From the NCBI GenBank assembly GCA_020848455.1, contig JADLAB010000150.1:1-52434 (forward strand): a stretch of DNA of 52,434 bases. The letters run 5' to 3'. The stretch is from Polyangiaceae bacterium. Lineage in GTDB: Bacteria; Myxococcota_A; Polyangia; Polyangiales; Polyangiaceae. The translations under genes and the position numbers were made by a program. Shown here piece by piece: positions 17,657-26,720 of the stretch. The notes under the pieces were generated by a model, which made no database searches, had not been told where the DNA came from, and saw only the letters and a program-made list of their open reading frames with translations. The number at the start of each line of letters is the position of its first letter. Position 1 is the stretch's first letter.

Positions 17657-19045
17657 GTGAGCCCGTTGCATCGCAAGCCGTTCGTCGTCGCCGGCCTCTG
17701 TGCGGGCCTGGTCGTCGGTGCGGCCCGCCCGGGCGAGGCGAGCGTGCCGGACGGCTACGGATTCGGCTCGCGCGCCGCCGGGATGGCCGGTGCGGTCTCG
17801 GCGGATGCCGTCGATTTCTCGGCGAGCTTCTACAACCCGGCCGGCCTCGTCGACGCGCCCGGCGTGTCGGTCGGCGTCGGCTACATGTACAACTGGCAGA
17901 ATCTGCGCGTCTCGGGGCTCGACAACGAGGTCGGGCCGGTGCACGGCCTGGTCGGCGGCGTCGTCGCGCCCGGCGTCCTTTTCGGGGTGCCCTTCGCCTT
18001 CGGCATCGCCGTCCACCTGCCGGACGACGGGCTGTCGTACATCAACGCCCGCCGGCAGGGCGTGCCGCGCTGGGAGCTCTACGACAGCCGCGCGCAGCTG
18101 CTCTACCTGTCGGCGAACCTCGCCGTGCAGCCGCTCGAGTGGCTGAGCATCGGCGGGGGCATCGCCTACCTGTCGGCCACGCGCGGCACCTTCGGCATCC
18201 GCGGCGAGGCGAACGTGCTCGATCCGTTCGCGTCGGCGCTCGAGCACGAGGTCGACGCAGACCTCACGAGCGTGCGCTTCCCGCAGGTCGGCGTGCGCTT
18301 CCAGATCGAGGACTGGGCCGCGATTGGCCTGACGTACCGGGGCGAGAGCAAGCTCGATCTCACCCTGAGCGCGCACCTCGAGGGCATCGTGAACTTCGCC
18401 GGGATCGACGTGCCGCTGCTCTACGAGCTCGAGGCCCATACCGTGGCCGCGTTCACTCCCCATCAGGTCGCGCTCGGACTGTCCTTCCAGAAGGTCGAGG
18501 GCCTGCGCCTGAACCTCGACCTCACGTGGCTGCACTGGAGCGCGTACTCGAGCCCGACGGCCGAGATTGGCGCCCTGCTCGACGTGAAGCCCCCGCCCGG
18601 GACGCCGCTCAAGCTGCCGCGCGCCCCGGCGCCCTCGAAGCTCGTCGCGCCGGAGTTCGTCGACCGCGTCGAGCCGCGCTTCGGCGCCGAGTACCGCATT
18701 GCGCTCGGCGACGAGCGGCGCTCCGTCGACGACCGCGCGCCGCGGCCCGTCGTCGAGCTGCCGGTCCGGGTCGGCTACGCGTACCAGCCGAGCCCCGTGC
18801 CCGACCAGAGTGGCGAGACGAACCTCATCGACGCCGACCGGCACACCGTCACGCTCGGTACCGGCGTCAGCTGGAACGCGCCCTGCGACGAGATCGCCGG
18901 CGGGCTCGAGCTCGACGTGCACGGCGCGTTCTCGGTCCTGCCCGAGCGGGTCGTGCTGAAGGACAACCCCGCCGACTTCGTGGGCGACTACCGCGCGTCG
19001 GGCGACATCTTCTCCTTCGGCACGACCTTCGGCCTCGGCTTCTGA
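17657..19045 (+). CDS. FadL/OmpP1-type outer-membrane protein, second copy
   Basis: A 462-residue predicted barrel with signal peptide (cleavage near EAS-VPDGYG), the family-like start GFGSRAAGMAGAVSADAVDF and SASFYNPAGL, many strand-like segments and a terminal aromatic (FGLGF). It resembles the FadL family more closely at its N-terminus than the upstream copy and probably forms a separate channel. The start GTG 17657 directly follows the heptamer repeats. The lipoprotein downstream starts 11 nt after it, so three genes form one operon. Confidence 0.85.
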   Translation: MSPLHRKPFVVAGLCAGLVVGAARPGEASVPDGYGFGSRAAGMAGAVSADAVDFSASFYNPAGLVDAPGVSVGVGYMYNWQNLRVSGLDNEVGPVHGLVGGVVAPGVLFGVPFAFGIAVHLPDDGLSYINARRQGVPRWELYDSRAQLLYLSANLAVQPLEWLSIGGGIAYLSATRGTFGIRGEANVLDPFASALEHEVDADLTSVRFPQVGVRFQIEDWAAIGLTYRGESKLDLTLSAHLEGIVNFAGIDVPLLYELEAHTVAAFTPHQVALGLSFQKVEGLRLNLDLTWLHWSAYSSPTAEIGALLDVKPPPGTPLKLPRAPAPSKLVAPEFVDRVEPRFGAEYRIALGDERRSVDDRAPRPVVELPVRVGYAYQPSPVPDQSGETNLIDADRHTVTLGTGVSWNAPCDEIAGGLELDVHGAFSVLPERVVLKDNPADFVGDYRASGDIFSFGTTFGLGF

Positions 19046-19056
19046 GGGAGACGCAG

Positions 19057-20184
19057 ATGGCGAGCAGGATCTTCGGTCTCTCCCGGCGCGCGGCGACCCT
19101 GGCGGCGCTCGGCGTCGTGGGCGCGCTCGCGGCGGGGCTCGGCGCCTGCGCGACGCTCGCCACGAGCAGCGGCGGCGACGCGAACCTCCCGAACGCGGGC
19201 CTCGGGCCTTTCCGGCCGCTCAAGGCCGGGGAGATCGGCAACAGCCGCCCCGCACCCTACGGACTGCGCGACGACTCGAGCTTCGAGCGCGACGTCGCCG
19301 TGCTCGACGCCGACGGCGATCCCGCGACGCTCGGGGTCGTGGCGTATGCGGCGCGCACGACCTTCGGCGCGGGCGTGGAGCCCGAGCCGAGCGCACCTCC
19401 CAACGAGATCGTGCGCCACACGGCGCTCGACGGGCGCTCCTTCGACCGCGGGCCGCCGGTCGTGCTCGCGCCCGCGGCCGCCTGGGAGGGCGGCACCGTG
19501 GGGGCGCCCGCCGCGCTCGAGGTGGCGGGCGAGGTGTACCTCTACTACGCGGCGGCCGGCGGGATCGGCCTCGCCCGGAGCGCGGACGGGGTCGCGTTCA
19601 CGCGCGAGGACGCGCCCGTGCTCGGCCCGGCGAGCGCGGGCTGGGACGACGGGCTCGTGCCGCGGAGCCCGAGCGTCGTGCGCCTGCCCGATGGCAGCTT
19701 CCGCATGTTCTACGAGGTCGCGCTCGCCGTCGACGAGAGCGCCATCGGCGAGGCCGCGAGCGCCGACGGGCTCGGGTGGCAGCGCGTGGGCGCGGCGCCC
19801 GTGCTCGAGCGCCGCCCCGAGCTCGTCGACGATCTGCCCGCCTACGATGGGGCCTCGGTGGGGGCGCCGAGCGCCGTCCTCTGGGCGACGAGCGAGGGTC
19901 GCCCCGTCCTCGGCGTGTACTACGCCGCGACGGCCGAGGACGGCACGCGCTCGATCGCGCTCGCCGCGCGCTACGGCACCGACGGAGCGCTCGCGCGCGG
20001 GCTCGGACCGGTGTTCGGGTCCGACGGCGACCTCGATCCGACCGAGCCCTGCATCGTGCGCTTCGCGAGCTTCGCGCTGCTCTATGCGACCGAGCGCGCG
20101 GGCAGCGCCGCGAGCCAGGACTTCCCCGCGGTCGCGGTCGGGGTCGCGCCGGCCACCGTGACCCTGCCGCCGCCCGAGTGGTAG
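19057..20184 (+). CDS. Propeller-like lipoprotein of the FadL operon
   Basis: A 375-residue predicted lipoprotein (lipobox GAC, C31) with an AGGGAG ribosome site. Repeats of the type GGIGLARSADGVAFTRED and AIGEAASADGLGWQRVG, each followed by PVLG/PVLE, are typical of five-bladed beta-propellers related to GH43/GH32-like or predicted glycosidase domains, though catalytic residues cannot be assigned. The operon with two FadL-type barrels suggests an outer-membrane complex that handles or senses a transported compound; this is inference. It ends 9 nt before a convergent gene. Confidence 0.65.
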   Translation: MASRIFGLSRRAATLAALGVVGALAAGLGACATLATSSGGDANLPNAGLGPFRPLKAGEIGNSRPAPYGLRDDSSFERDVAVLDADGDPATLGVVAYAARTTFGAGVEPEPSAPPNEIVRHTALDGRSFDRGPPVVLAPAAAWEGGTVGAPAALEVAGEVYLYYAAAGGIGLARSADGVAFTREDAPVLGPASAGWDDGLVPRSPSVVRLPDGSFRMFYEVALAVDESAIGEAASADGLGWQRVGAAPVLERRPELVDDLPAYDGASVGAPSAVLWATSEGRPVLGVYYAATAEDGTRSIALAARYGTDGALARGLGPVFGSDGDLDPTEPCIVRFASFALLYATERAGSAASQDFPAVAVGVAPATVTLPPPEW

Positions 20185-20193
20185 CGCGGACGC

Positions 20194-22449
20194 CTACGCG
20201 AGCGCGGTCGCGACCCAGCGCTCGCAGAGCTCGGTGTCGGTCGGCGTCACCCCGAGCGCGCGGACCATGTCGCGGGTCCAGCCGCGCAGCCGGCGCAGTG
20301 CGGCCTCCTTGCCGACGAGCACGCAGGTGTAATGGGTCGTCGTGGTGCGCGAGGAGCCGGTGCCCGTCGTCGTGGTGTGGGTGCGGCGCTCGGCGCGGAT
20401 CGACGCCACCGCGGCGCGGGCCTCGATGAGGCCGTAGTAGAGGCCGGCGGGCGGGTAGGCGCGCATGGCAGCGACGAGGAGCGCCGTCGCTTGCCCCGCG
20501 AGCGCCGCGATGCGGCCCACCTCGGTCGCGGCCTCGGCTCGCTTCGCGTCGCGTCGCTCCTCGGCGGGGCTCTTCGTGAACACGTTGACCTTGTCCCAGA
20601 AGGTCACGGTGGCCGCGGCCTCGGCCGCGACGGCCGTCGCCTCGGCGCGCACCTCGTGCGCCACGCAGAGCGCGTGGTCGAGCGCGACGAAATCGGTGGC
20701 TCGCAGGGCCTCGGCGACGAGGAGCACCACCTGGTCCCAGGCGAGGCGGCGTGGTCCGGGCGGTGGCGGCGCGCCGGCCGGCGGCGCGGTCGCGCGCAGG
20801 TGTGCCTTGACCGCGCTCGCGAGGTCGCCGAGGTGGCCCTGCAGGCCGAAGCAGCGCCCGAGCTCTGCGATGGTCGCGTCGAGCGCCTGCAGCACCTCGA
20901 TGCGGTGGTGCACGGGACAGACGGAGGGGGCGCGGCTGCCGTTGTAGGTCGACACCGCCTCGAGCCAGGCGTGGGCGGCGCGCAGGCTCCGCTGGTAGGC
21001 GAGCTCGGGGTGCTGCCAGGTGATCGAGGCGAGGGTGTTCAGCACCGCGTGGCGCTCTGCGTCGAGCACGGCGCGGTGCCAGCGCTCGCGCGCCCCGAGC
21101 TCGTGAGCCGCGGCCTCGTCGGGCGAGCTCGACCAGAAGGCGAGCCGGTCGGCGAAGCGGATGCGGCCCGCCACACCGCGCGTCGCGCGCCGGGCCGCCG
21201 CGACCATGAGCCCGTGCGCCAGGAGCTGCTCGAGGCGCGGACGCAGGCCCGCGCGCGTGAGGTCGTCGCGCAGCGCGCGCTCGGCGTCCTCGCGGGCGCT
21301 CGCGGGCAGGGTCGAGGGCGCGTCCGGCGCCCCGGACGCGACGCGGTAGGGCAGCGGCTCGGCGCGTGCGGGGGGCGCCTCGTCGCCGCGCGGGGCTGCG
21401 CGGCCGGGTGCCGCGCGCGGTGACAGCCGGGCCATGAGGCCGGGGAAGGCGACCCCGAACGCGCGCTCGAGCTCGACCAGCGCCGCGAGGAAGATGGCGC
21501 GCACGTCCGCGGCGGCGGTGACGAGCCGCTCGCCCTCCGGAGACAGGGCGTCCTCCTGCTTCGGGCGCAGGCAGCGGAGGATGGCCGCCGCCGCGAGCGC
21601 CTGCTCCGCGACGCCGACCGGTGGGTAGGCCGCGAGCGAGCCCTCGATCTGCATCGCCACGCTCGCGGCCGCGCTCACGGCCTCGGCCTGCTCGCGGGCG
21701 AGGTGCCCCGCGACCTCGTCGACCGCGAGCTCGGCCGCGCTCTTGCCGGGCGCGAGCGCCTCCCACGCGGTCACGCGCGAGCGCGCCGCGGCGAGGGCCC
21801 GGGCCGCCGCGTCGCACTCGCTCCGCTCGCGCGCGAGGATGGCGAGCGCCGTGCCGAGCGCGGGGCCGTCGAGCGCCCGTGCCGCCCAGGCGGCGATCTG
21901 CTCGCCCGTGGCCGGTGCCCAGCCGAGCCGTGCGTCGCGCGACGGGGCGCGGCCGGCGCGGGCCGCCAGCGCGCGGCGGGCGGCGGGGTCCACGAGCGCG
22001 GCGACGGTCGCCGAGGCGTCGAAGCCCGCGGTGAAGAGCTCGAGCGTGCGCTCGGCGAGGGCCTCGAGCTCGAGCGCGACGGGCTTGCCGGCCGGGGCGA
22101 GCCGCCCGACGCGGCCGTCGGCGAGGGTCTCCCGGATCACGCGGTCGATGCGGTACCCGAGCTCGACGGGCGGCGACTCGGCGCCCGCGGCCGCGACCGC
22201 GGTCGCGAGCTCGGCGCTCGCTCGCTCGAGCCGGGCGCGCGCCGCGGCGAGCTCGGTGCCGAGCGTGCGCGCCGTGAGCTCGTCGGGCGCGTCGTGGAAG
22301 AAGGCCACGCGCTCCCACCACGGGATGCGCTGCTCGACCTCGGCGAGCCTGCGCTCGAGCGCGTGGCAGGCCTCGCGGTGCTGGCGCTCGGCGGCGAGGC
22401 GGGCGGGCAGCGCGTGGCGTTCGATGGCCGCGACGGCGGAGGCGAGCAT
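20194..22449 (-). CDS. Unrecognised 751-residue protein with four internal repeats
   Basis: A largely helical, Ala/Arg/Glu-rich protein without signal peptide or membrane segment. An aromatic motif recurs near residues 41 (RIPWWERVAFFHDAPDE), 224 (RSRVTAWEALAPGKSAAE), 429 (RIRFADRLAFWSSSPDE) and 613 (ATVTFWDKVNVFTKSPAE), about 185-205 residues apart. After two of them comes a similar YPPVGVAEQAL / YPPAGLYYGLIEARA segment (275, 665). So the protein is probably two halves, each of two units. A Thr/Ser-rich loop (about 690-706) interrupts the last unit. No known family comes to mind; a cytoplasmic scaffold is possible. ATG 22449 is the first good start; no ribosome site is clear. Confidence 0.7.
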   Translation of the reverse strand: MLASAVAAIERHALPARLAAERQHREACHALERRLAEVEQRIPWWERVAFFHDAPDELTARTLGTELAAARARLERASAELATAVAAAGAESPPVELGYRIDRVIRETLADGRVGRLAPAGKPVALELEALAERTLELFTAGFDASATVAALVDPAARRALAARAGRAPSRDARLGWAPATGEQIAAWAARALDGPALGTALAILARERSECDAAARALAAARSRVTAWEALAPGKSAAELAVDEVAGHLAREQAEAVSAAASVAMQIEGSLAAYPPVGVAEQALAAAAILRCLRPKQEDALSPEGERLVTAAADVRAIFLAALVELERAFGVAFPGLMARLSPRAAPGRAAPRGDEAPPARAEPLPYRVASGAPDAPSTLPASAREDAERALRDDLTRAGLRPRLEQLLAHGLMVAAARRATRGVAGRIRFADRLAFWSSSPDEAAAHELGARERWHRAVLDAERHAVLNTLASITWQHPELAYQRSLRAAHAWLEAVSTYNGSRAPSVCPVHHRIEVLQALDATIAELGRCFGLQGHLGDLASAVKAHLRATAPPAGAPPPPGPRRLAWDQVVLLVAEALRATDFVALDHALCVAHEVRAEATAVAAEAAATVTFWDKVNVFTKSPAEERRDAKRAEAATEVGRIAALAGQATALLVAAMRAYPPAGLYYGLIEARAAVASIRAERRTHTTTTGTGSSRTTTTHYTCVLVGKEAALRRLRGWTRDMVRALGVTPTDTELCERWVATALA

Positions 22450-22513
22450 CGGCCCGAGTCTCGCCGCTCGCCGCCGTGTCGGGCAAGCGAAAGCGGCGCC
22501 GGCTCGAGACCGC

Positions 22514-23500
22514 TCAGTCCCACCCCCACGCTCCGCCGGGAGCCCCCGGCGCGCCCGTCCCGCCGACCCAGCCGAGCGCCGCGAGGAGCGCGGCGAGGAG
22601 CAGGGTCGCGAAGAACAGCCACCCGAGCGTGCTCCCGAGGGCGGGGCCGAGATCGCGCAGCTGCGGGCGCGCCCCGTCGAGCGGCACGAGCGCGAGCTTC
22701 TGCACGCCGCGCGCGCCGCGGTAGGGGTGCGCGGCGCCCACGGCGACGAGCACGCCGTCGGCGACCTCGACCTCGAAGAGCGGCAGGAGCTCGCGCTCGT
22801 CGACGGCGCCGGTCCGCGGCTCGAGGCGGTAGCCCCGGGCCGAGCCGGCGGCGAGCGCGTGGACGAAGCGGCGACGGGCGTGCATGCGGAAGAGCGCCAC
22901 GCCGAGGCAGCCGAGCGCCGCGAGCCCCGCCACGAGCCCCACAGCCGTGCCGGTGGGCGCGTGCGGCCACAGCGGCCCGAGCGCGGCCGCCGCGAGCAGG
23001 ACGGCGCCGACTCGGAGCGCGAGCCGGTCGGCGGCCTCGTGGGTCGGACGCGCCTGGGCCCGCACGGCCGGCGTCGCGAGCGGCGCGTAGAGGACGCCGT
23101 AGGCGACCCCGAGTGGGGCGCCGAAGAGGCCGCCGAACAGGCCGCCGAGCACGAGTGCCCCGAGCACGTTGCCGCTGCCGCGGAGCGCGGTCACGCCGGC
23201 GAGGGACAGGCCGGCGTCGAGCGCCCCGAACAGCGCACCGCCGGCGACGAGCCACACCCACGCGCCCGCGACCGTGCGGGCGCGCACGGCGGCTCGGCCG
23301 AGGAGCAGGCTGAGCCCGACCGTGCAGAGGAGCACCCACGCGATGAGGGCGGGCTCCGAGTCGAGGATGTGGTCCGCCTCGCGGACGCGCGCGAGCAGCG
23401 GAGGCGTGCAGAGCAGCGCCACGCCGGCGATGGCGACGAGGCCGAGCCGGCGCACGGCGTGGACGGGGCGCGCCGAGAGGAGGAATGCGAGCCTGGCCAT
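22514..23500 (-). CDS. Multi-pass membrane protein with soluble C-terminal part
   Basis: A 328-residue protein with about six hydrophobic segments in the first two thirds (for example VAIAGVALLCTPPLL, LIAWVLLCTVGLSLLLG and a Gly-rich VLGALVLGGLFGGLFGAP). A soluble region follows (about 210-290), with PYRGARGVQKLALVPLDGA, then one last membrane segment and a Gly/Ala/Pro tail. The family is not recognised. TAGTCC lies exactly 6 nt before the ATG, so it probably has its own promoter and is not part of the operon that ends at 23577. Confidence 0.65.
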   Translation of the reverse strand: MARLAFLLSARPVHAVRRLGLVAIAGVALLCTPPLLARVREADHILDSEPALIAWVLLCTVGLSLLLGRAAVRARTVAGAWVWLVAGGALFGALDAGLSLAGVTALRGSGNVLGALVLGGLFGGLFGAPLGVAYGVLYAPLATPAVRAQARPTHEAADRLALRVGAVLLAAAALGPLWPHAPTGTAVGLVAGLAALGCLGVALFRMHARRRFVHALAAGSARGYRLEPRTGAVDERELLPLFEVEVADGVLVAVGAAHPYRGARGVQKLALVPLDGARPQLRDLGPALGSTLGWLFFATLLLAALLAALGWVGGTGAPGAPGGAWGWD

Positions 23501-23506
23501 GCTCCC

Positions 23507-23512
23507 GGACTA
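23507..23512 (-). promoter_or_regulatory. -10-like hexamer 6 nt before the membrane protein
   Basis: TAGTCC on the minus strand, exactly 6 nt before the ATG at 23500. No clear -35. Confidence 0.3.
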
Positions 23513-23576
23513 GCGCACTCGTCTGGCGGGGCGATGGAGACACGCGGGAGTCGTCGTGATGGGAGCGTGGAGGCCC

Positions 23577-24539
23577 TCAGCCCCCGGCTGCGGCGAGCAC
23601 CGCGAGCAGGCCCGCGCCGCCGAACAGCAGAGCCGCCGGGGTGCGGTAGTCGACCTCTACGGGCGCCCCCGTCGCGCGTCGCAGCGCCCCGCCGAGCAGG
23701 GCGCGGGCCGCGAGCCAGCCGGCGCCCACGACGACGAGCGCCGTCGCCGCGAAGGTCGCCGGCACGTTCTTCCACGTGCAGAACAGGCAGTGGTAGCTCC
23801 GGCCCATGATGGCCGAGCCGAGCTCGGTGTGGAGCGCGAGCACGACCGAGGCCATCACGAGCGGTGCGGCCGCGAGGACGAGAACGCGCGCGAGCTCGGC
23901 GACGCGACGCACGCGCGCGAGGACGAGGGCCACGGCCTCGACGGCGAGCCCCGCGCCGAGCGCGACGGTCCAGCCCCAGCCCGAGACGCCGTCCGGGCCC
24001 GTGCCGATCCCGGGCCCGTCGAAGAGGCTCATGCAGCAGGCCGAGGGGCGGAGCTCGAGCGTGAAGAGGAAGGTCGCGTCCGTGAGCGCCGAGACGAGGG
24101 CGGCGACGGCGGCCGCGCCGAGCACGCGGAGCTTGTGGGCGAGCAGGCGCTCGTCCTGCCGGCGCCGGTCGGCGCGGTCCACGACGAGCCAGTAGAGGAG
24201 CACCGCCGGGACGACGCCCTTCAGCGTCGAGGCGACCCACGACACGGGCGCGCCGAGTGCGTGCACGGACGCCATGCACATGCCCCCCTCGATGGCGGGC
24301 ACGAGCGAGGAGAGGGCCGCGAACCAGAGCGGCGCGACGAGGATGCCCCCGACCGTGCCGACCCGCCCGAGCGTCACCGCGAGGTGGTGGGCACGGTCGA
24401 AGTCGTCGCGCGCCTCGCCGCGCGGGGCGCCGGTCGGCCACTTCCAGGCGAGCCCGAGGCCGACGAGCGCGGCGCCGACGACGAGCGCGGTCGCGACCGC
24501 GGCGAGCGCGAGGTAGAGGACGGTCAGGCTATTCCACAC
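23577..24539 (-). CDS. Membrane protein with MCM, CCM and CLFC motifs
   Basis: A 320-residue protein with about eight membrane segments. Three cysteine motifs stand out: EGGMCMASVHALG (84-96), ACCMSLFDG (167-175) and YHCLFCTWKN (249-258), with conserved-looking His and Met next to them. Such Cys/His/Met sets at membrane borders suit metal or haem binding or thiol chemistry, but I cannot name the family. It is the last gene of an operon with an ABC ATPase, an FtsX-type permease and a small lipoprotein. Its start (ATG 24539) overlaps the ATPase by 11 nt. Its role is likely tied to that transporter. Confidence 0.72.
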   Translation of the reverse strand: MWNSLTVLYLALAAVATALVVGAALVGLGLAWKWPTGAPRGEARDDFDRAHHLAVTLGRVGTVGGILVAPLWFAALSSLVPAIEGGMCMASVHALGAPVSWVASTLKGVVPAVLLYWLVVDRADRRRQDERLLAHKLRVLGAAAVAALVSALTDATFLFTLELRPSACCMSLFDGPGIGTGPDGVSGWGWTVALGAGLAVEAVALVLARVRRVAELARVLVLAAAPLVMASVVLALHTELGSAIMGRSYHCLFCTWKNVPATFAATALVVVGAGWLAARALLGGALRRATGAPVEVDYRTPAALLFGGAGLLAVLAAAGG

Positions 24540-25218
24540 GCACGCGGCCCTCTCCCTCGAAGTATGCCACGCGGTCGCACAGGCCTGCGGCGCGCACCAG
24601 AGCGGGGTCGTGCGAGGCGACGAGCACCGTCGCGCCGAGCTCCTTGCGCCGCCGGAGCTCGGCGAGCACCAGCTCGGCCGTCGGCCGGTCGACGTTCGAG
24701 GTGGGCTCGTCGGCGAGCACGAGCGAGGGCTCGGACACGAGCGCGCGGGCGAGGGCGACGCGCTGCTGCTCGCCGCCCGACAGATCGTTGACCCGGAAGC
24801 CGGCGCGCGACCCGACGCCGAGCGCCTCGAGGGACGCCGTGGCGCGGGTCTCGCGCTCGCGCGCCGGCAGGCCCTTCGGCACGAGCGCGAGCGCGACGTT
24901 CTCGAGCGCCGTCCAGCCGCGGAGCAGCCGGAAACCCTGGAAGAGAAAGCCCACCTCGGCGCCGCGGAAGCGGGCCAGGGCGTGCTCCGGCAGGCTGGAG
25001 AGCGAGCGCTCGCCGAAGCGCACCTCGCCCGAGCTCGGCCGCAGGAGCGCGCCCGCGAGCGCGAGCACGGTGCTCTTGCCGCTGCCGGGCGGGCCGACCA
25101 GGAGCAGGGCCTCGCCCGGCGCGAGCGTGAACGAGAGCCGGCGCACGACGACGACCTCGCCCGCCCGACCGCGGTAGCGCTTGGACACCGAGGAGAAGCT
25201 GAGCGCCTCGGCCGGCAT
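24529..25218 (-). CDS. ABC transporter ATPase (MacB/LolD type)
   Basis: A 229-residue ATP-binding subunit. Walker A is GPPGSGKST (42-50), the Q-loop is FLFQGFRLL, the signature is LSGGEQQRVALARAL (146-160) and Walker B with D-loop is LVLADEPTSNVD (167-178). This is the lipoprotein/macrolide exporter (MacB, LolD, FtsE) subgroup, partnering with FtsX-type permeases. It starts with an overlapping TGATG from the permease gene and overlaps the next gene by 11 nt. One odd point is PP in the Walker A, which still fits the pattern. Confidence 0.93.
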   Translation of the reverse strand: MPAEALSFSSVSKRYRGRAGEVVVVRRLSFTLAPGEALLLVGPPGSGKSTVLALAGALLRPSSGEVRFGERSLSSLPEHALARFRGAEVGFLFQGFRLLRGWTALENVALALVPKGLPARERETRATASLEALGVGSRAGFRVNDLSGGEQQRVALARALVSEPSLVLADEPTSNVDRPTAELVLAELRRRKELGATVLVASHDPALVRAAGLCDRVAYFEGEGRVRVE

Positions 25219-26399
25219 CAGTCCCTCATCACCGTCTCGGGTGGGGTCGAGCCGATGCGCCAAGCGGGGACGGCCATCGCCGCGAGGAGCGGCACGATGC
25301 CGGCCGCGAACAGGGCGAGCGCGCTGCGCGGATCGACGGCGAGCGGCGCGCGGAAGGCCGGGTAGAGCGCGGCCCAGCCCTCGAAGAGCCCGGCGATGCC
25401 GGGGGCGCCGGAGAGGGCGTACACCGTGCCGGCGAGCGCCCCGGCGAGCGTGGCCGCGAGTCCGAGCAGGCCGCCCTCGAGCATGCGCGCCTCGACGAGC
25501 TCGAGCGTCGACCAGCCGAGGGCCTTCAAGACGCCCATCTCGTGGCGCTCGGAGGCGGCGACGCTCATGCCGAGCGCCCAGGCCGCGGCCGGCGACACGA
25601 GCAGCAAGATGAGCCACACCGTGACGAAGGCCCCGCTGCGGCTGCCGTAGATGGCGTCGAGGATGCGCCCGAGCGCGCCCTTGCCGACCACGCGCAAGCC
25701 CTCGAAGTCGGTCTGCAGATGGTCGGCGAGCGAGGCCTCCGTGGCGCCGGGGGCGAGCGTCACGGCGAGCTCGCTCGCCTCGTCGGGCGCGAGCCCGGCG
25801 AGCGCCCGCGCGTCCTCGAGCGAGGTCAGGGCGAGGTTCGCGCCGTGGATGGCGACGGCGTCGGACAGGAGGCCGACCACCTCGAGCTCGACGGTGCTGC
25901 CGGGCCCGCGCGCGCGCCACGTGGCGCCCGGCCGGAGCGAGGCCGCGACGCCGCGCCCGAGCACGACGACGCCCGTCTCGCCCGGGGCGGGCAGCCGGCC
26001 CTCGACGACGCCGTAGGGTGCCTCGCCCGCCGCGGCCCAGTCGACGCCGAGCACCGTGGCGAGCGCGCCCGTGGACTCGTCGCCGGGCGCCGGGACGAGG
26101 GTGAACACGCGCGGCCTCACCGCCGCGACCTCGGGCCGCCCGGCGAGCACGGCGCCGAAGGGGCCGACCGCGATGGGCGAGAGCCGGCCGTGCGCCATGC
26201 GCTGCACCGTGAGATCGGGCGCGTAGCTCGCGGCGAGCGCCGCGTCGCGCCGGATGCCGTCGGCGATGAGCGTCGCGGCGGTCGCGACCGCGATGGCGAG
26301 CGCGAGCGGCACACCGACGGCGAGGCTGCGGGGCCACAGGCGCGCGAGGTTGCGGGCCGCATAGCCGGCGAGGCCGAGGTGGCGGTGGAGCTCGCTCAT
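25218..26399 (-). CDS. FtsX-type ABC transporter permease
   Basis: A 393-residue permease of the MacB/FtsX type. An N-terminal membrane segment (SLAVGVPLALAIAVATAATL) is followed by a large periplasmic domain (about 55-260) and a C-terminal block of three membrane helices (VTVWLILLLVSPAAAW, LAATLAGALAGTVYAL, ALFAAGIVPLLAAMAVP). The cytoplasmic ERHEMGVLKALGWS contacts the ATPase in this family. Such systems extract lipids or lipoproteins or act as mechanotransmitters. The start overlaps the lipoprotein gene upstream (ATGA), and the stop overlaps the ATPase start. Confidence 0.88.
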   Translation of the reverse strand: MSELHRHLGLAGYAARNLARLWPRSLAVGVPLALAIAVATAATLIADGIRRDAALAASYAPDLTVQRMAHGRLSPIAVGPFGAVLAGRPEVAAVRPRVFTLVPAPGDESTGALATVLGVDWAAAGEAPYGVVEGRLPAPGETGVVVLGRGVAASLRPGATWRARGPGSTVELEVVGLLSDAVAIHGANLALTSLEDARALAGLAPDEASELAVTLAPGATEASLADHLQTDFEGLRVVGKGALGRILDAIYGSRSGAFVTVWLILLLVSPAAAWALGMSVAASERHEMGVLKALGWSTLELVEARMLEGGLLGLAATLAGALAGTVYALSGAPGIAGLFEGWAALYPAFRAPLAVDPRSALALFAAGIVPLLAAMAVPAWRIGSTPPETVMRD

Positions 26400-26701
26400 C
26401 GTGCGCCGCTCCCGGCCGCGAGGCGGAGCGCGCGCCAGAGCGGCGCCGGGCGCGTGGCGGCGACCACGACGTAGCCCCCGGGGAGCTCGGCGACGACGGG
26501 CGCCGGATCGGCCCAGAACACGAGCTCGACCTCGTCGCGCACCGGCGCGAGCGAGAGCGACGCTGCGCCGACGGTCTCGAGCACCCAGCGCTGGCCCTGC
26601 GCGTCGCCGCGGCACGCCGCGAGCGCGGCCGCCACCCCGAGCGCCGCCGCGCACAGGGCGCCGACCGCGTAGGGGAAGAGCGCCGCGCCCGGCCTGCGCA
26701 T
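26396..26701 (-). CDS. Small lipoprotein upstream of FtsX-type transporter
   Basis: A 101-residue predicted lipoprotein (lipobox LAAC, C30) with a short beta-rich mature part (VELVFWADPAPVVAELPGG and YVVVAATRPAP). No family recognised. It is the first of four tightly coupled genes ending at 23577; its TGA overlaps the permease ATG. By position it may be the periplasmic or outer-membrane partner of the transporter. It begins 19 nt after the stop of the methyltransferase-glycosyltransferase gene. Confidence 0.65.
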   Translation of the reverse strand: MRRPGAALFPYAVGALCAAALGVAAALAACRGDAQGQRWVLETVGAASLSLAPVRDEVELVFWADPAPVVAELPGGYVVVAATRPAPLWRALRLAAGSGAR

Positions 26702-26720
26702 GCCGACCCTCGAGCTCCCC

